Below, piece after piece: positions 29,537-40,262 of a DNA stretch of 64,000 bases; the first letter of the stretch is position 1; each line of letters opens with the position of its first letter. A program made the position numbers and the translations under genes. The notes beneath the pieces are model-generated. The model did not search any database and was not told where the DNA came from. It was given only the letters and a program-made list of their open reading frames with translations. The DNA is from Nemertoderma westbladi (taxonomy: Eukaryota; Xenacoelomorpha; Nemertodermatida; Nemertodermatidae): assembly GCA_032718475.1 (NCBI GenBank), contig JAUCBJ010002961.1, forward strand, positions 1-64,000, written 5' to 3'.

Positions 29537-31176
29537 CTCTGATAGATAGATAGATAGATGCTGATTTTATTACTTTAAAACATTTGAATTAAAATAAATA
29601 CCAATCAGACAATAAAAACCCGGACTAGCCGGTATAATGTAGGACAATCAATAGTTCACCGGTAGAGCACAATAAATAATCATGTGAAATATTAGGTGTC
29701 CAAACATTTCATTAAGGTAATAATACAAATGTAACCACTTCACTAGAATTCCTTATTTTTATTTTAAATTCCAAAGTAGTCGAGGATGCGCTGGTGCTTT
29801 ATATCAAATGCCTGCATGTAGCTTATCTGATAATTTACTCACTGGGACACATCTTCAATCGTGAAAAAATATTCCCCTTGTTGTATTTATAATTAATGAT
29901 AGAAGTGAGTGTAGGAAGTCTATGACATGTGGCACCTAAATGATATCTGCTGCCCAGACCGCAGTAACGAGACTGAGAAGATCCGGTGCAGTGCGCACTG
30001 CGCAGGCCCTCCCAAATAATTATTATATTGCAAGGTGCGCCGGAGAGAGCTCTGGATCAAGGAGCTTGGGCTTTGTAGACCCCTGAACAGTGTTCCGGTG
30101 CATTGACTTAAAGCCATTACAGACAAATCGGAAGCCTCATACAAATTAAAGATAACACCATCTGAGACATAATTTCCAACATGAAGAAGACTATGTAGAA
30201 TCTTCCTATGATATGCATCTACTGCATTGATATCCGATTTATTCAGTGCACCAAAATTATAACAATTCCTGTATAGTATTGATGGTATTGCAAGAGATTT
30301 CCAGAGATTAGCAATGCACCCAACATCGTATCATTTAGAGGTCCATCTTTAATTGTGGAAGATTTCAGAGTGAGTGGCTATCGACTTGAAGATTTCAGCC
30401 TTGTGACTATGATTTTGCCCTATTTTGAACAAAAGAAAAGAGATATGTTCTGAGGCTTTTGTTAGATGTCCATTGATGGAGAGCCTGAGATGCTGGATAT
30501 GTTTCCAGAATGCGTGGGGGTTTGACTGGGTAGTCCTGGAAGAAGGAATAATATGTGAGATCTTTTTCTTGGAAAGAAAGTTACGAAGACGGTGGGTAGA
30601 TCTTTTTGATTCTTTAAATGCAGATTTTAGTGGATCATCCTCGTTCTTTCCACCATGGTACCAAAAATCACAAAGTCTCTTTGTAGTTTGAACTCTGTCA
30701 CACAACTTTTTACTTCGAATTCTGTAGTTACGATTTCGTTTTCTTGGCTTTAAATTGTATATAGATAGACATGCACTATCATAAAGCAACATTTGAAGAT
30801 CTTTGGCATAATTATGCCGTGATGTATGATTATGATGACAATTTTGCTTGCTAAACTGGTTAATGAGAACCTCTAAGCCATTTGTTACAAGTTGTTTGTA
30901 GTGGTCTAGCTGTGCTGAAGATGCCCTTGACCAGTTGAAACGTTTTGGCCCAAGAAAGCAGTTCTGAGAAGGTGCTTTGTCGCGGTGAAGATGGGAAGAA
31001 GAGTTTATGAAACAAGATGTAGGAGTATGGTCTGATAAATTGTCAGTCTCGTCCATAGGATGACAAATTCCATATTTGATCAGTGCCTCGCCTGTTATGT
31101 TACTGATAATGTGGTCGATGTAAGACCGTGAGTTGTTGTAGCCATAGAATGTGTGTAAGGAGCCAGTAAACTTCAA
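29537..31176 (-). pseudogene. LINE remnant: endonuclease C-terminus and RT C-terminus, RT core deleted
   Basis: On the minus strand 31176-30349 encodes 275 codons with SYIDHIISN and DNLSDHTP, the last motifs of an APE-type endonuclease, followed by the basic linker that precedes RT in such LINEs. From about 30345 to 29920 another frame reads SLAIPSILYRNC and AVDAYHRKILHSLLHVG, typical of the region just after the RT thumb. The RT core itself is missing. The copy ends with a (CTAT)n tail at 29537-29558, a common 3' tail of LINEs. It is a dead copy. The clade is not determined. Confidence 0.65.
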
Positions 31177-31177
31177 T

Positions 31178-31631
31178 GTGGAATCAATATTCCTTTCAAG
31201 TTGATCTATATATGTTATGGCCAGTCGTCCACGACTACGCTATCCATGAGTTGGTTGCCAGAAAAGTAGATCTGGTATGACCTCGTCTTTACTTCGCCAG
31301 CAGTGCCCACTGAATCTTAATCTACATTCACGGAGGGTGGTTGATACAGGTGGTATTGTACCATAAAGCTCAGCATTTGTCATGTGTTGTCTCCAGCTGA
31401 TGTTTAGGGCTGCCTTAGTAGTCTTGTGTAGCAACCATCAATTCGTTGTTCAAGTGATTTAGTCAGTGTCCAGGTCTCACCCCCGTATAAAAATACACTT
31501 TCCACTGTGGCTTGAAAGAACTTAGTCTTCAGGTGCCTGGGGAGATCTGATTTCCAGATGGTATCCATTTTTGATAGAGCTGCCCAAGCCTTTGCTTTCC
31601 TAACTTCTATGTCCTTAAAAGAAAAAGTCAT
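31178..31631 (-). pseudogene. LINE C-terminal fragment, second family
   Basis: Two minus-strand frames (31631-31404, 31434-31240) together read KAWAALSKMDTIWKS, LYGGETWTLTKSLEQRIDG, LRFSGHCWRSKDEVIPDLLF and WQPTHG, the standard C-terminal block of F52C9.6-type LINE reverse transcriptases. The frame changes near 31430 and a TAG follows WQPTHG. It abuts the previous LINE directly. Confidence 0.7.
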
Positions 31632-33110
31632 TAAGAATCAGTGTTCTCTCAAACAAAAGCAGCTTTACTTGGCGGGCTACTACAAAATAAGGTTTATACT
31701 GCATAGTACGTAGATACCTGCCAAAGCAAATCAAAAAAGGTTATAAACAACAAAATAGGACAAGGATTTCATTTCAGATATTTCTTTCCTTATTTCGCCC
31801 CCCTAGCGGCAGACTGGACAGTGTCTTCCCAAACACACTGCCTATGGTGTAGTAGTGTAAGCGGATTCAATTCCCTTGCTTTATCCACCCGAAAATGGGA
31901 CCAGTGGCATTTTACCAATATAGTTGGCGATACGAGATTTCCAATAATAATCTCGCCTCATAACCAACTCGGGGGGGGGGGCGATACAGGCCCTAAAGCC
32001 ACAGAGAGAGGTGAGAGGTCAAACCACCTCACAGGGAGAACACAGCTAGTCAAGGCTAGCGGCAGGGGGTAACACTTACAGGGAGTGCCAAAGTGACAAT
32101 TATTATATAAGCCAATAGCAGGCAGGGGAGTATGTGGGGAAAGATAGGAAAGCATCCATTGGGTACAGAAGGCCAAGTAGAGTAGAGGTGAAACCAATAT
32201 CTGTGTGTATCAATCATATAGTTATCCTAATTACTGATTTACCGTTCAGTTCATTAATCACAGAGTTGCAGACCGGTTATAGTTTTTAACCGTCATTCTA
32301 CACACTGCTGTTGTAATTCTGTATTGCAATTTCAATCATATACTGTCATACATTCTGTGCTATTATCATTGGAACATTAACATCGAGAAACACAAACTCT
32401 GTTATTTTTCCCCAACGGCCTTCGGCCAAAAGGACACTAGCCCAGCAGACCAGCAGTTAAGTGACGCGTACAAATCTTACCCAGTTGGGATCTCAGATCC
32501 CGTCACAAGTAGACATCTGCCAAGTATCAGCTAAAAAGCATTATAAATAAATAAATGGGAGACCCCTGCATCATGTATAGGATGCACAAGATAGAGTCAA
32601 GACCAAACATGTAGAGTGACAGACTGAACTGCTAGGCCTACCTCGCCCTACCGGTGTCCTAGACGAATCTCTCTTTCCCCCCCCCCCCCCCCCCCCAGCG
32701 AAGGAATGCAACCTTGCAACCTTCGCCTACATGATTCGTCTATCAGCCTATTTTTGGATTTTATTTGACTGTTTATCTATATAGTAGGCCTACTCATTTA
32801 TATAAATCAGGAAATGTGCAAAAAATATTAATTGAAAAATCTTTGCACTTGCATTTATACTGTGGAGAGGCTACAATGAATGCAGTGGTCCAGGTGATTG
32901 ATTCTTAAAGTGCACAGTTGATTTTATTTGACTGTAGAACTTGACTCCAGATGAATGACTCGAGGTAGAGTAGTAATGGAGAGGGCCAACCCCAACTGCT
33001 GTACCAAGAAGTGGTTTGCTTGCCAGATTTAACATTAACTGTGAATTGTAATCTATACAGCTGTAATCTAATATGTAGCTGTTGTATTTTTTAATTAAAA
33101 TCATTGTTGC
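31632..33110. other. Spacer with poly-G and poly-C tracts
   Basis: No convincing gene. G run at 31971-31981, C run at 32677-32696. The open frame 31821-32072 has no recognisable content. Confidence 0.4.
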
Positions 33111-33351
33111 CTAATAATGGTTTTACATTTTATGGGTAGCAAATCAGCAGAAATTTTGACAATTTCGGGGTAGATTTTGTCGATAAAATGCGTTAAAAAG
33201 AAGATAAATGCAGTTAAATTTCAGGAAAATATCGTATTGCAACGCGCCCCGGAGTTGTGCTGGTTCCGAAACACCAAAAACCTTCGAGGAAAGTTACAAC
33301 ATGTCGATTTCTATAGCTGTACAAACAAACTTTTTATATGCTGTATAATAC
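33111..33351 (+). repeat. Dispersed ~2-kb repeat, copy A, left part
   Basis: Aligns with 50395-50640: both start AATAATGGTTTTACATTTTA and include GTAGATTTTGTCGATAAAA and GTACAAACA. It is cut at AATAC (33347-33351) by the gypsy insertion and resumes at 37659. Confidence 0.8.
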
Positions 33352-33522
33352 TGTTATAATTAATCAGCTATCTTTATACTGCTGTTCAGTACACCTGTAT
33401 ACTGCTCATCAGTATACCGGTATTCTCATATTTACTTATGTATTGTATGTCTCGTAAAGCCATACTTGTGGTCTTTATATTATATTGTTTGTTACTCATC
33501 ACCTCGTCATTCTTTCATTACA
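33352..33522 (+). repeat. Second gypsy 5' LTR
   Basis: 171 bp. GTATACC at 33412-33418 is a TATA-like box. TATTGTATGTCTCGTAAA (33441-33458), about 28 bp downstream, is the segment complementary to the sequence after the LTR. Confidence 0.9.
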
Positions 33523-33523
33523 A

Positions 33524-33541
33524 TTTACGAGACATACAATA
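33524..33541 (+). promoter_or_regulatory. Putative self-priming primer-binding site of the second gypsy
   Basis: TTTACGAGACATACAATA starts two bases after the LTR end and is the perfect 18-nt reverse complement of LTR positions 33441-33458. There is no TGG tRNA-type site. In the 3' LTR the complementarity is interrupted by the 5-bp insertion, leaving 13 nt. Confidence 0.65.
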
Positions 33542-33559
33542 ACTCAGTTTCATGGTATA

Positions 33560-34537
33560 ATGGAAAATTTTATGCGTCCAGATCGTTTCGATGTCAATCC
33601 AAATTCGGTTACTGCAAACAAGGAATGGGTTCACTGGTTTCGAACCTTTACCAACTTCATGGATTCTGTCACAACGTTAAATCCGAAGAAGTTTGACACT
33701 CTTATTAATTACGTGTCGCCCGCTGTGTATGAGTACATTGCAGATTGTACAACATATGATGATGACGCTATAACGATCCTTCGTAATCTCTATGTCAAGC
33801 CGAAAAATGAAATTTTCGCTCGTCATCAACTTGCAACGAGGAAACAGCAATCAGGCGAATCAATCGACGAGTTTCTTCAGTCTCTGCGTCAGCTCTCAAA
33901 GGATTGCAATTTTACACCCGTAGATGCAAATAAACACTGTGAAGAATCAATACGCGACTCTTTTATCTCAGGTTTATCTTCGACTATCATCCGACAACGA
34001 TTATTAGAGAATGCAACACTAGATTTGCAGTCCGCACATGATCAAGCTCGTGCATTGGAACTTGCTCATAAACATTCCGAGTTTTATGCTCAGCCATCTG
34101 CATCTGCCAATGACAATATTGCAGCTGTTCCATCTAATGAGGACAATAACTATGGTACCGGTACCGGTACCGGTAACGAATTCTCAGCAATGGCATATGG
34201 TAAAAAAAGTTGCTATTTCTGTGGAAATTCTTATCATCAAAGGCAGTTCTGTCCTGCAAGTCGAGCTAACTGCACTAAGTGTAACAAACCAGGCCATTTT
34301 GCTAAAGTTTGTCGAAGTGGGGGCGGAATTGGACCAGGTAGCGGTAGCAGTAGGTACAACAGTAGTGCCAGTTCCAGCAGGGTAAAGCAATCAGCAGCAA
34401 TTAATGATTTTAGCAATATACAGGACAATGAGTTTTTAGCCGCTATCTACCCTAAAAACGTTTCCGCTGCTGCTAGTGAATGTCCTAAATCTCTTTCAAA
34501 GGCTATTGTTAATATCAAAATAAAAGGCACAAGTTAA
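33560..34537 (+). CDS. Second gypsy gag
   Basis: The first ATG outside the LTR is at 33560 (MENFMRPDRF); the frame is open from 33485 but that start lies in the LTR. The capsid-like part includes WVHWFRTFTNFMDS and NEIFARHQLATRKQQSGESIDEFLQSLRQL (split here only for reference), both usual in gypsy gag. Two zinc motifs follow: CYFCGNSYHQRQFC and CTKCNKPGHFAKVC. A short GGTACC-type repeat encodes GTGTG before them. The frame ends at TAA 34535-34537. Protease follows in the +1 frame, which opens only at 34524, so the overlap is 14 nt and a +1 shift would have to occur there. The frame itself has no lesions. Confidence 0.85.
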   Translation: MENFMRPDRFDVNPNSVTANKEWVHWFRTFTNFMDSVTTLNPKKFDTLINYVSPAVYEYIADCTTYDDDAITILRNLYVKPKNEIFARHQLATRKQQSGESIDEFLQSLRQLSKDCNFTPVDANKHCEESIRDSFISGLSSTIIRQRLLENATLDLQSAHDQARALELAHKHSEFYAQPSASANDNIAAVPSNEDNNYGTGTGTGNEFSAMAYGKKSCYFCGNSYHQRQFCPASRANCTKCNKPGHFAKVCRSGGGIGPGSGSSRYNSSASSSRVKQSAAINDFSNIQDNEFLAAIYPKNVSAAASECPKSLSKAIVNIKIKGTS

Positions 34538-36014
34538 TGCACTAGTTGATACGGGTAGTTCAGGAAATTATATAACAGAACCTCTTACTTCTCGGCTACA
34601 AATTTCCATTCAACCTGGAGGAGGAGAAGTCTCTATGGATGCACCTTCTTTATCGACTCCAATATTGGGTCAGTGTTCTTTAACTATCAATCTTAATGGC
34701 CAACGATACGAGGATGTTCAGTTCGATGTTCTACCATCTCTTTGCTCCGAAGTAATCCTCGGTCAACGATTTATGAAACGGCACTCTAGTGTTACTCTTA
34801 GTTTTGGTGGTGACCTTCCAACTTTAGATATATGTAGTCTCACTATAGTATCTACATCGGCACCAACTGTATTTGCACATATTTCACCGGATTGTCAACC
34901 AATTGCTACTAAATCAAGGAGGTTTAGTGATTCTGATCAACAATTTATTGAAATCGAAATTCAAAAACTACTCAAGGAAGGTATCATTGAACGAAGCCAG
35001 TCACCTTGGCGAGCTCAAGTCGTCATCGCAGATGATGGAAGACATAAGAAGCGTCTTTGTGTTGATTATTCACAAACCATAAACCGATTTACTTATCTGG
35101 ATGCATATCCCCTCCCTAGAATCGATGATATGGCTAATAACATTGCTCAGTACGAGGTCTTCAGCACACTCGACCTAAAGAGTGCATATCATCAAATCCC
35201 ATTACTCTGTGAGGATAAGATTTATACTGCTTTCGAGGCCAATGGATGCCTTTATCAATTCACTAGACTTCCATTTGGATTGACAAACGCCGTCGCCAGT
35301 TTTCGGAGGAAAAAGGATGAATTTGTCAAGGATGAGAATCTATCGGACACATTCGTGTATCTCGATAACATAACTATTGGTGGTAGAAACCAGGAGGAAC
35401 ACGATACTAACCTAAATCGATTACTCGCTGCTGCTAAGAAGAATAATCTTACCTTTAACCATGATAAAAGCATTATATCCAAATCGTCTATCAACCTTCT
35501 TGGTTATGTTATTTCCCATAACGAACTCAGGCCTGATCCTGAACGACTGAAACCTCTCCGAGATCTTCCCATCCCAACCGATAATAAATCGCGACAACGT
35601 GCTATGGGATTGTTCTCGTATTATTCGCAATTTATTTGCAATTTCTCTGCTATAATAGGTCCTCTTGTTAAATCAGCATTTCCTTTGGGCAAAGAAGCTA
35701 AGGATGCCTTTGAGCTACTCAAAAAGGAAATTGAAGAAGCTGTTGTCTACTCTATAGATGAAGATATCCCATTTGTTGTTGAAACAGATGCTTCAGATTT
35801 TGCTATTGCGGCTACACTAAATCAACAGGGTCGCCCTGTCGCCTTCTTCTCGAAAACTCTCAGTGGTTCGGCTATTAAACAGGCAAGTGTAGAGAAAGAA
35901 GCCCAGGCCATTATAGATGCTGTTCGGAAATGGAAGCATTATCTTACGGGTCGACATTTCACGTTAGTGACCGATCAAAGGTTCAACTTACATCTGATCA
36001 ACTTACATGTTTGA
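34524..36014 (+). CDS. Second gypsy protease, RT and partial RNase H
   Basis: Open from 34524. Protease: LVDTGSSGNYI (Asp codon at 34548). RT: RLCVDYSQTINRFT, STLDLKSAYHQI (first catalytic Asp), FTRLPFGLTNA and VYLDNITIGG. YLDN replaces YLDD at the second catalytic Asp; some gypsy lineages have this naturally, so it may not be damage. RNase H: VETDASDFAIAA and SVEKEAQAIIDAVRKW. The frame ends at TGA 36012-36014 because of an extra T near 35982 and a 15-bp direct duplication (35983-36012). It continues in another frame with MFDSKNKGKIKND and YRPGSENLPADALS. Confidence 0.85.
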   Translation, partial: KAQVNALVDTGSSGNYITEPLTSRLQISIQPGGGEVSMDAPSLSTPILGQCSLTINLNGQRYEDVQFDVLPSLCSEVILGQRFMKRHSSVTLSFGGDLPTLDICSLTIVSTSAPTVFAHISPDCQPIATKSRRFSDSDQQFIEIEIQKLLKEGIIERSQSPWRAQVVIADDGRHKKRLCVDYSQTINRFTYLDAYPLPRIDDMANNIAQYEVFSTLDLKSAYHQIPLLCEDKIYTAFEANGCLYQFTRLPFGLTNAVASFRRKKDEFVKDENLSDTFVYLDNITIGGRNQEEHDTNLNRLLAAAKKNNLTFNHDKSIISKSSINLLGYVISHNELRPDPERLKPLRDLPIPTDNKSRQRAMGLFSYYSQFICNFSAIIGPLVKSAFPLGKEAKDAFELLKKEIEEAVVYSIDEDIPFVVETDASDFAIAATLNQQGRPVAFFSKTLSGSAIKQASVEKEAQAIIDAVRKWKHYLTGRHFTLVTDQRFNLHLINLHV

Positions 36015-36564
36015 TTCTAAGAACAAAGGAAAAATTAAAAACGATAAAATAATGAGGTGGCGAACTGAACTCGGCTGCTATAGCTATGACATTATATACA
36101 GACCTGGAAGTGAAAATCTCCCTGCTGATGCTCTGTCTTGATCAAGTTGCGCAGCCCTACTCCTTCAGCCACTCGGTCCCCAATCTAATGACAATGTTAA
36201 TGTTGATAAATGTTGCTTCACTGATACTGGGTCCATTGAATCGCTGGCGTCGCTCCACAATGCTTTGTGCCATCCAGGAGTTACTCGTATGTTACACTTC
36301 ATCAGATGTAAAAATTTACCCTATTCAACCAATGATGTCAAAAGTGTGATTAGGAATTGCCCATCATGCGCTGAGGTTAAACCCCGTTTTTGCAAACCTC
36401 CTACAGTACAAGTCACTTAATCAAAGCTACTATCGAATACTAATAATGAATATATATTAACAATTGTAGACGAATTCTCCAGATTCCCATTCGCTTATCC
36501 ATGCCCTAATGTTGCAACTAAGACAGTTATTAGTTGCCTTACGCAATTATTTTCGATATTTGGA
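36015..36564 (+). pseudogene. Second gypsy RNase H end and integrase zinc domain, decayed
   Basis: The shifted frame reads RPGSENLPADALS, then TGA 36139-36141 where Arg is expected (CGA to TGA fits), then LHNALCHPGVTRMLH...NCPSCAEVKP, the H-H-C-C domain. TAA at 36418 stops the frame. The segment with the first catalytic Asp appears to be missing: sequence jumps from LIKAT to YILTIVDEFSRFPF. Confidence 0.7.
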
Positions 36565-37143
36565 ATGCCTGCTTTCGTTCATTCCGATAGGGGAAGCTCA
36601 TTAATATCAGAGGAGCTGAAATCATGGTTGTATAAACATGGTGTCGCAACTAGCAGAACTACACCATACAACCCTAGAGGAAATGGGCAAGTTGAAAGAT
36701 ATAACGGCATTATATGGAAAGCAATAACGTTAGCTTTGAAATCCCGGAACCTACCCAGCAAATGTTGGCAAACCGTTATTTTTGATGCATTGCATTCTAT
36801 TCGGACTTTACTGTGCACTTCCACAAACGATACTCCACATGAGAGATTCTTTAATTATCAGAGACGATCTAGTGCTGGTCAATCAATACCGTCGTGGTTA
36901 GCTGAACCAGGGCCAGTTTTGGTTAAGAAACATGTTCGAGCCAGCAATTACGACCCATTGGTGGAAGAAGCTGAATTAATAGAAGCGAATCCTCAGTATG
37001 CGTTCGTTAAATTTGCATCAGGACGAGAATCGACTGTTTCAATTAAAGACCTGGCCCCCCGTGGTATTACAACGCAGTCTCAGATGAGAACCACCGATGG
37101 ACCACCATCGGTAATCAGGACCATACCACCGATGACGCTATAG
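36565..37143 (+). CDS. Second gypsy integrase core, C-terminal part
   Basis: The frame is open upstream to TAA 36418. FVHSDRGSSLIS holds the second catalytic Asp and YNPRGNGQVERYNG the Glu. The rest (WQTVIFDALHSIRTLLC, then HVRASNYDPLVEEAELIEAN, split for length) matches the usual end of gypsy integrases. It ends at TAG 37141-37143. Non-functional as it stands because the N-terminal half is damaged. Confidence 0.8.
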   Translation: MPAFVHSDRGSSLISEELKSWLYKHGVATSRTTPYNPRGNGQVERYNGIIWKAITLALKSRNLPSKCWQTVIFDALHSIRTLLCTSTNDTPHERFFNYQRRSSAGQSIPSWLAEPGPVLVKKHVRASNYDPLVEEAELIEANPQYAFVKFASGRESTVSIKDLAPRGITTQSQMRTTDGPPSVIRTIPPMTL

Positions 37144-37477
37144 ATCAACCGAATCTAACCGCTGGGAATGATAGTTTACAACTATCTCCACTTGGCATCG
37201 AAACTGAAAGTATTGCCGATACCGACATACATGAGGTAGAAGTAACAGCACATGGCAGAGACCCCAAAATCCAATCACCTAGGCAATCTACTACTACTAG
37301 GTATTATCGACCAACCCGCAGTCGTAAACCACCAATACGATATGGTTATGATACCAATCATTGAACAACTGTAATAAAACAAAAACTGTAATACTGTATA
37401 GAGTATAACAATAACTGTAAATTGAAAAAACCATTTATGATTTTTTTTGTTTAGTGATTTTTTTTGGATGGGGAGAA
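37144..37477 (+). other. Second gypsy 3' region and polypurine tract
   Basis: Residual coding (HEVEVTAHG, then RPTRSRKPPIRYGYD in one frame) followed by AT-rich DNA and GGATGGGGAGAA (37466-37477). Confidence 0.6.
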
Positions 37478-37653
37478 TGTTATAATTAATCAGCTATCTT
37501 TATACTGCTGTTCAGTACACCTGTATACTGCTCATCAGTATACCGGTATTCTCATATTTACTTATGTATTGTACAGTATGTCTCGTAAAGCCATACTTGT
37601 GGTCTTTATATTATATTGTTTGTTACTCATCACCTCGTCATTCTTTCATTACA
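37478..37653 (+). repeat. Second gypsy 3' LTR
   Basis: 176 bp, matches 33352-33522 except for a 5-bp insertion near 37573. Followed by target copy AATAC. Confidence 0.9.
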
Positions 37654-37805
37654 AATACTGTAGGATTATAAATTATTAATTTGCAGGTAGTTAAATATTA
37701 TATAATTATTGATAGCCTCATAAAATAAATAACACATTATAAATTTGAATTTCCCGGAAACAATGTATTCAAATTTTTATGGTTTTCAGTCTAAATACTC
37801 CACTG

Positions 37806-38034
37806 TCTGATTTTAATAAATTTTTTTGGAAATTTTCGGTCAATAGTCTAGACATATTGACCTATAAAACAGACAGAATTTTAAAATCATTATCAGAAGT
37901 GTAATTTTAATCAAAAAATCAATTTTTTAACTTTTTCAAATTATCGTATCCAAAACTCAACTTGTATAGATGATTTATTGGTCAATATGTCAAGACCATT
38001 GACTGAAAATTTCAAACAAATTGATTAAAAAATG
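37806..38034. repeat. Long fold-back (imperfect inverted repeat) in copy A
   Basis: Arms of roughly 60 nt around GGTCAATAGTCTAGACATAT and GGTCAATATGTCAAGACCAT pair with few mismatches across a ~100-nt loop. Also present in copy B (50793-51030). Confidence 0.7.
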
Positions 38035-38077
38035 ACTTTTTAAGTGGCGCAAAAACAAGATCTTCCTCTATCTGATT

Positions 38078-38267
38078 GCCAATATGTACTGTAGGAAGCC
38101 TACAGTAGGCCTAATAATTTAAATATTAATTTTGCCAATATGTACTGTAGGAAGCCAACAGTAGGCCTAATAATTTAAATATTAATTTTGCCAATATGTA
38201 CTGTAGGAAGCCTACAGTAGGCCTAATAATTTAAATATTAATTTTGCCAATATGTACTGTAGGAAGA
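38078..38267. repeat. 56-bp tandem array, 3 units (copy A)
   Basis: GCCAATATGTACTGTAGGAA starts at 38078, 38134, 38190 and 38246. Each unit contains the palindrome CCTACAGTAGG. Confidence 0.85.
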
Positions 38268-39350
38268 AAGACACAGCTGGAATTTTCGCTACCTGGGTTT
38301 TGTTCGTGGTCGCTGATTTCATTTCTGATATCAGTTTTCATGTTTGGCAAAACATGAAAACGTATGATCCCTATGATATAGTCTGCCTTTCCAGTTGTCA
38401 GTCGGAATATCTGTTTGTCTGTTGTTTTGTCCGTCCAAATATAATAAACACACGACAAAGCTAACATTGTCCTATGGCGTTTTCCTGGTCGGTGATTTCA
38501 TTTCCGATGACAATTTTAATGTTTGGTGATATCTTGTCTGTCTATCAGTCAGTCTGGCTGTCTGTCTGTCTGTTGGTATGGACGTCAACATACAGTATAT
38601 AATAGAACATACGACCCAGCTAAAATTTTCACAAAATCTGGTTTTAGAGGTGAAAAAATTAGAAGTAAAAACTTCCAATTTGAATTCCCCCTCAAAATTC
38701 TGCACAAGAATCAAACAAAAAGAGTTTTTGAATTTTTTGTCCCATTACCCCTAAACCAAACTTAGTTATCTGTCAAAATCTGAAATCGAATTTCAGTGGG
38801 GGACTCAGCAGTTCTCCAATCTCCCTCTAGAGAGCTACTAAACTCTTAATAGTTGTACCCTAATGTTAAACTTGTTTGATTCGTCCTGCGCGAAAGCACC
38901 GCGTATGTCTTGAATATTTTGCTACATTATATTAATAAGTTTAATATACTGTATATACTGTACAGTAGTATATAGTATACTGTATACATGTATTATTGAT
39001 TTTCGTCCTGCGCGAAAGCACCGCGTAATAAGCGAGGCCTACAGAACATGTTATTGATCTTAGTTTGTAGGTTTATCTGCTTTCCAATAATTATAGTCAT
39101 ACAGTTTATGGTACAATATTGGTTAAGACTTCAATTGCGTTCTTCTTATCAAATGCGACCATAGAAAATGTAGCGGGGCTATATTTCGGCGATATGTTAT
39201 GCCTACTGTACGACACCGCAAAGGACAATCTAAAAATGTTTTAAAACCAGCTAGATTAGATTTAAAAATTGAAATTAACGCATGATTAATGTAACAATAT
39301 AAAAAAAAATCAATACCAACAAAAGAATACAGTAGGGCTAATTAAAATAA

Positions 39351-40262
39351 ACATATCGTCCCTTTCATTTTGAAACCACCTATATGCCATTTTTGCCGAA
39401 ATAGTGATTTCTGCATTTCTTTATGTTAAAATGTATTCTGAATCCGATTAACACACTTAGAAGGCCATGCTCCCACGTATAAATGAGATATTAATCGTTT
39501 TAAAACCACCTATATTCCAGTTGTGCATAGACCACATGATAAAGAAATTTTTTTTAAAACAACCTATATAATACATTTTAATATTATAAATAAGGTAAGC
39601 CCGGGAAACGTTGATATAAAATTGGAAACAACGAATCAGGAGCTAGAATTGTTGTTTATTATGATATAGGGAAATTTGTTTTATATTTTTAAAACTTAAT
39701 AATCGAATTTGTCTTAAGGGTTTTAATGCTTTTTGAGTAATCATTGTAAAAAATGTAATATTTTTTTGAATCAACCTACAGTATATCCCTATACATAGTT
39801 TCCTACCTAATATGTTACATAATTCCAATGCCGTAACTGTTTTTGTTTAAAATCGTTACATTTAATGGATTTAAAAGAAAATAAGACCAAAATCCTGGAA
39901 TATTACTTTCAAACAAAATTAGTATCAAAAATGCCGTTTTACAGGAAAAGTCATTTTTGTCATTTAGGTTGTTTGAAAATGAAAGGGACGATATTACGTT
40001 CTGTATTAAGCATTAAGTACGATAAGCAGAGGGGGAGATTTGGCTGCATGCCTTTAGCAGGACTTTCTGAATGTGGATTCGGACAACTTTTGTACTCAAC
40101 TTATAATGCTATATATCTGAATTTGGAAGCTGAAAAAAATATTAAATTTAATGCAGCTCGGCTGGCGTTTCTCTGGATAACATTTTGTATTTTTTCAAAC
40201 AAAACTAGATTTTTTTATTTTTTGTGTTTCAGTACTCAAACCCCTCCCCCCCCCCCCCCCCC
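39351..40262. other. AT-rich spacer ending in a C run
   Basis: The open frame 39865-40278 runs into the C tract (40246-40263) and has no domain. I see no gene. Confidence 0.4.

Larger units (their letters stand above)
33352..37653 (+). mobile_element. Ty3/gypsy LTR retrotransposon inserted in dispersed repeat copy A, degenerate
   Basis: LTRs 33352-33522 (171 bp) and 37478-37653 (176 bp; a 5-bp insertion accounts for the difference) run TGTTATAATTAATC to TTTCATTACA. The target duplication AATAC is at 33347-33351 and 37654-37658. Order: gag, protease, RT, RNase H, integrase. The polypurine tract GGATGGGGAGAA precedes the 3' LTR. Lesions include a frameshift in RNase H, an in-frame TGA at 36139-36141, a TAA at 36418-36420 and a deletion in the integrase. 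The catalytic RT box is YLDN. Copy B of the host repeat (50395-52372) shows the empty site. Confidence 0.92.
37659..39350 (+). repeat. Dispersed ~2-kb repeat, copy A, right part
   Basis: Closely matches 50641-52372. Contents in order: a long fold-back (37806-38034), a 56-bp tandem array (38078-38267), CTGT-rich sequence, two copies of TCGTCCTGCGCGAAAGCACC (near 38881 and 39003) and an AT-rich end. Minus-strand frames in it (38231-38467, 38472-38714) are low-complexity and occur in both copies without codon-level conservation, so I treat them as non-coding. Confidence 0.8.

Noticed and set aside
35320-35400. YLDN box as proof of a dead RT
   Set aside because: Some gypsy lineages have this variant, so it is not counted as a lesion.
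38231-38765. Frames on both strands in the dispersed repeat (also 51238-51751)
   Set aside because: Low-complexity TDRQTD-type peptides from CTGT repeats; frames differ between copies by non-triplet indels.
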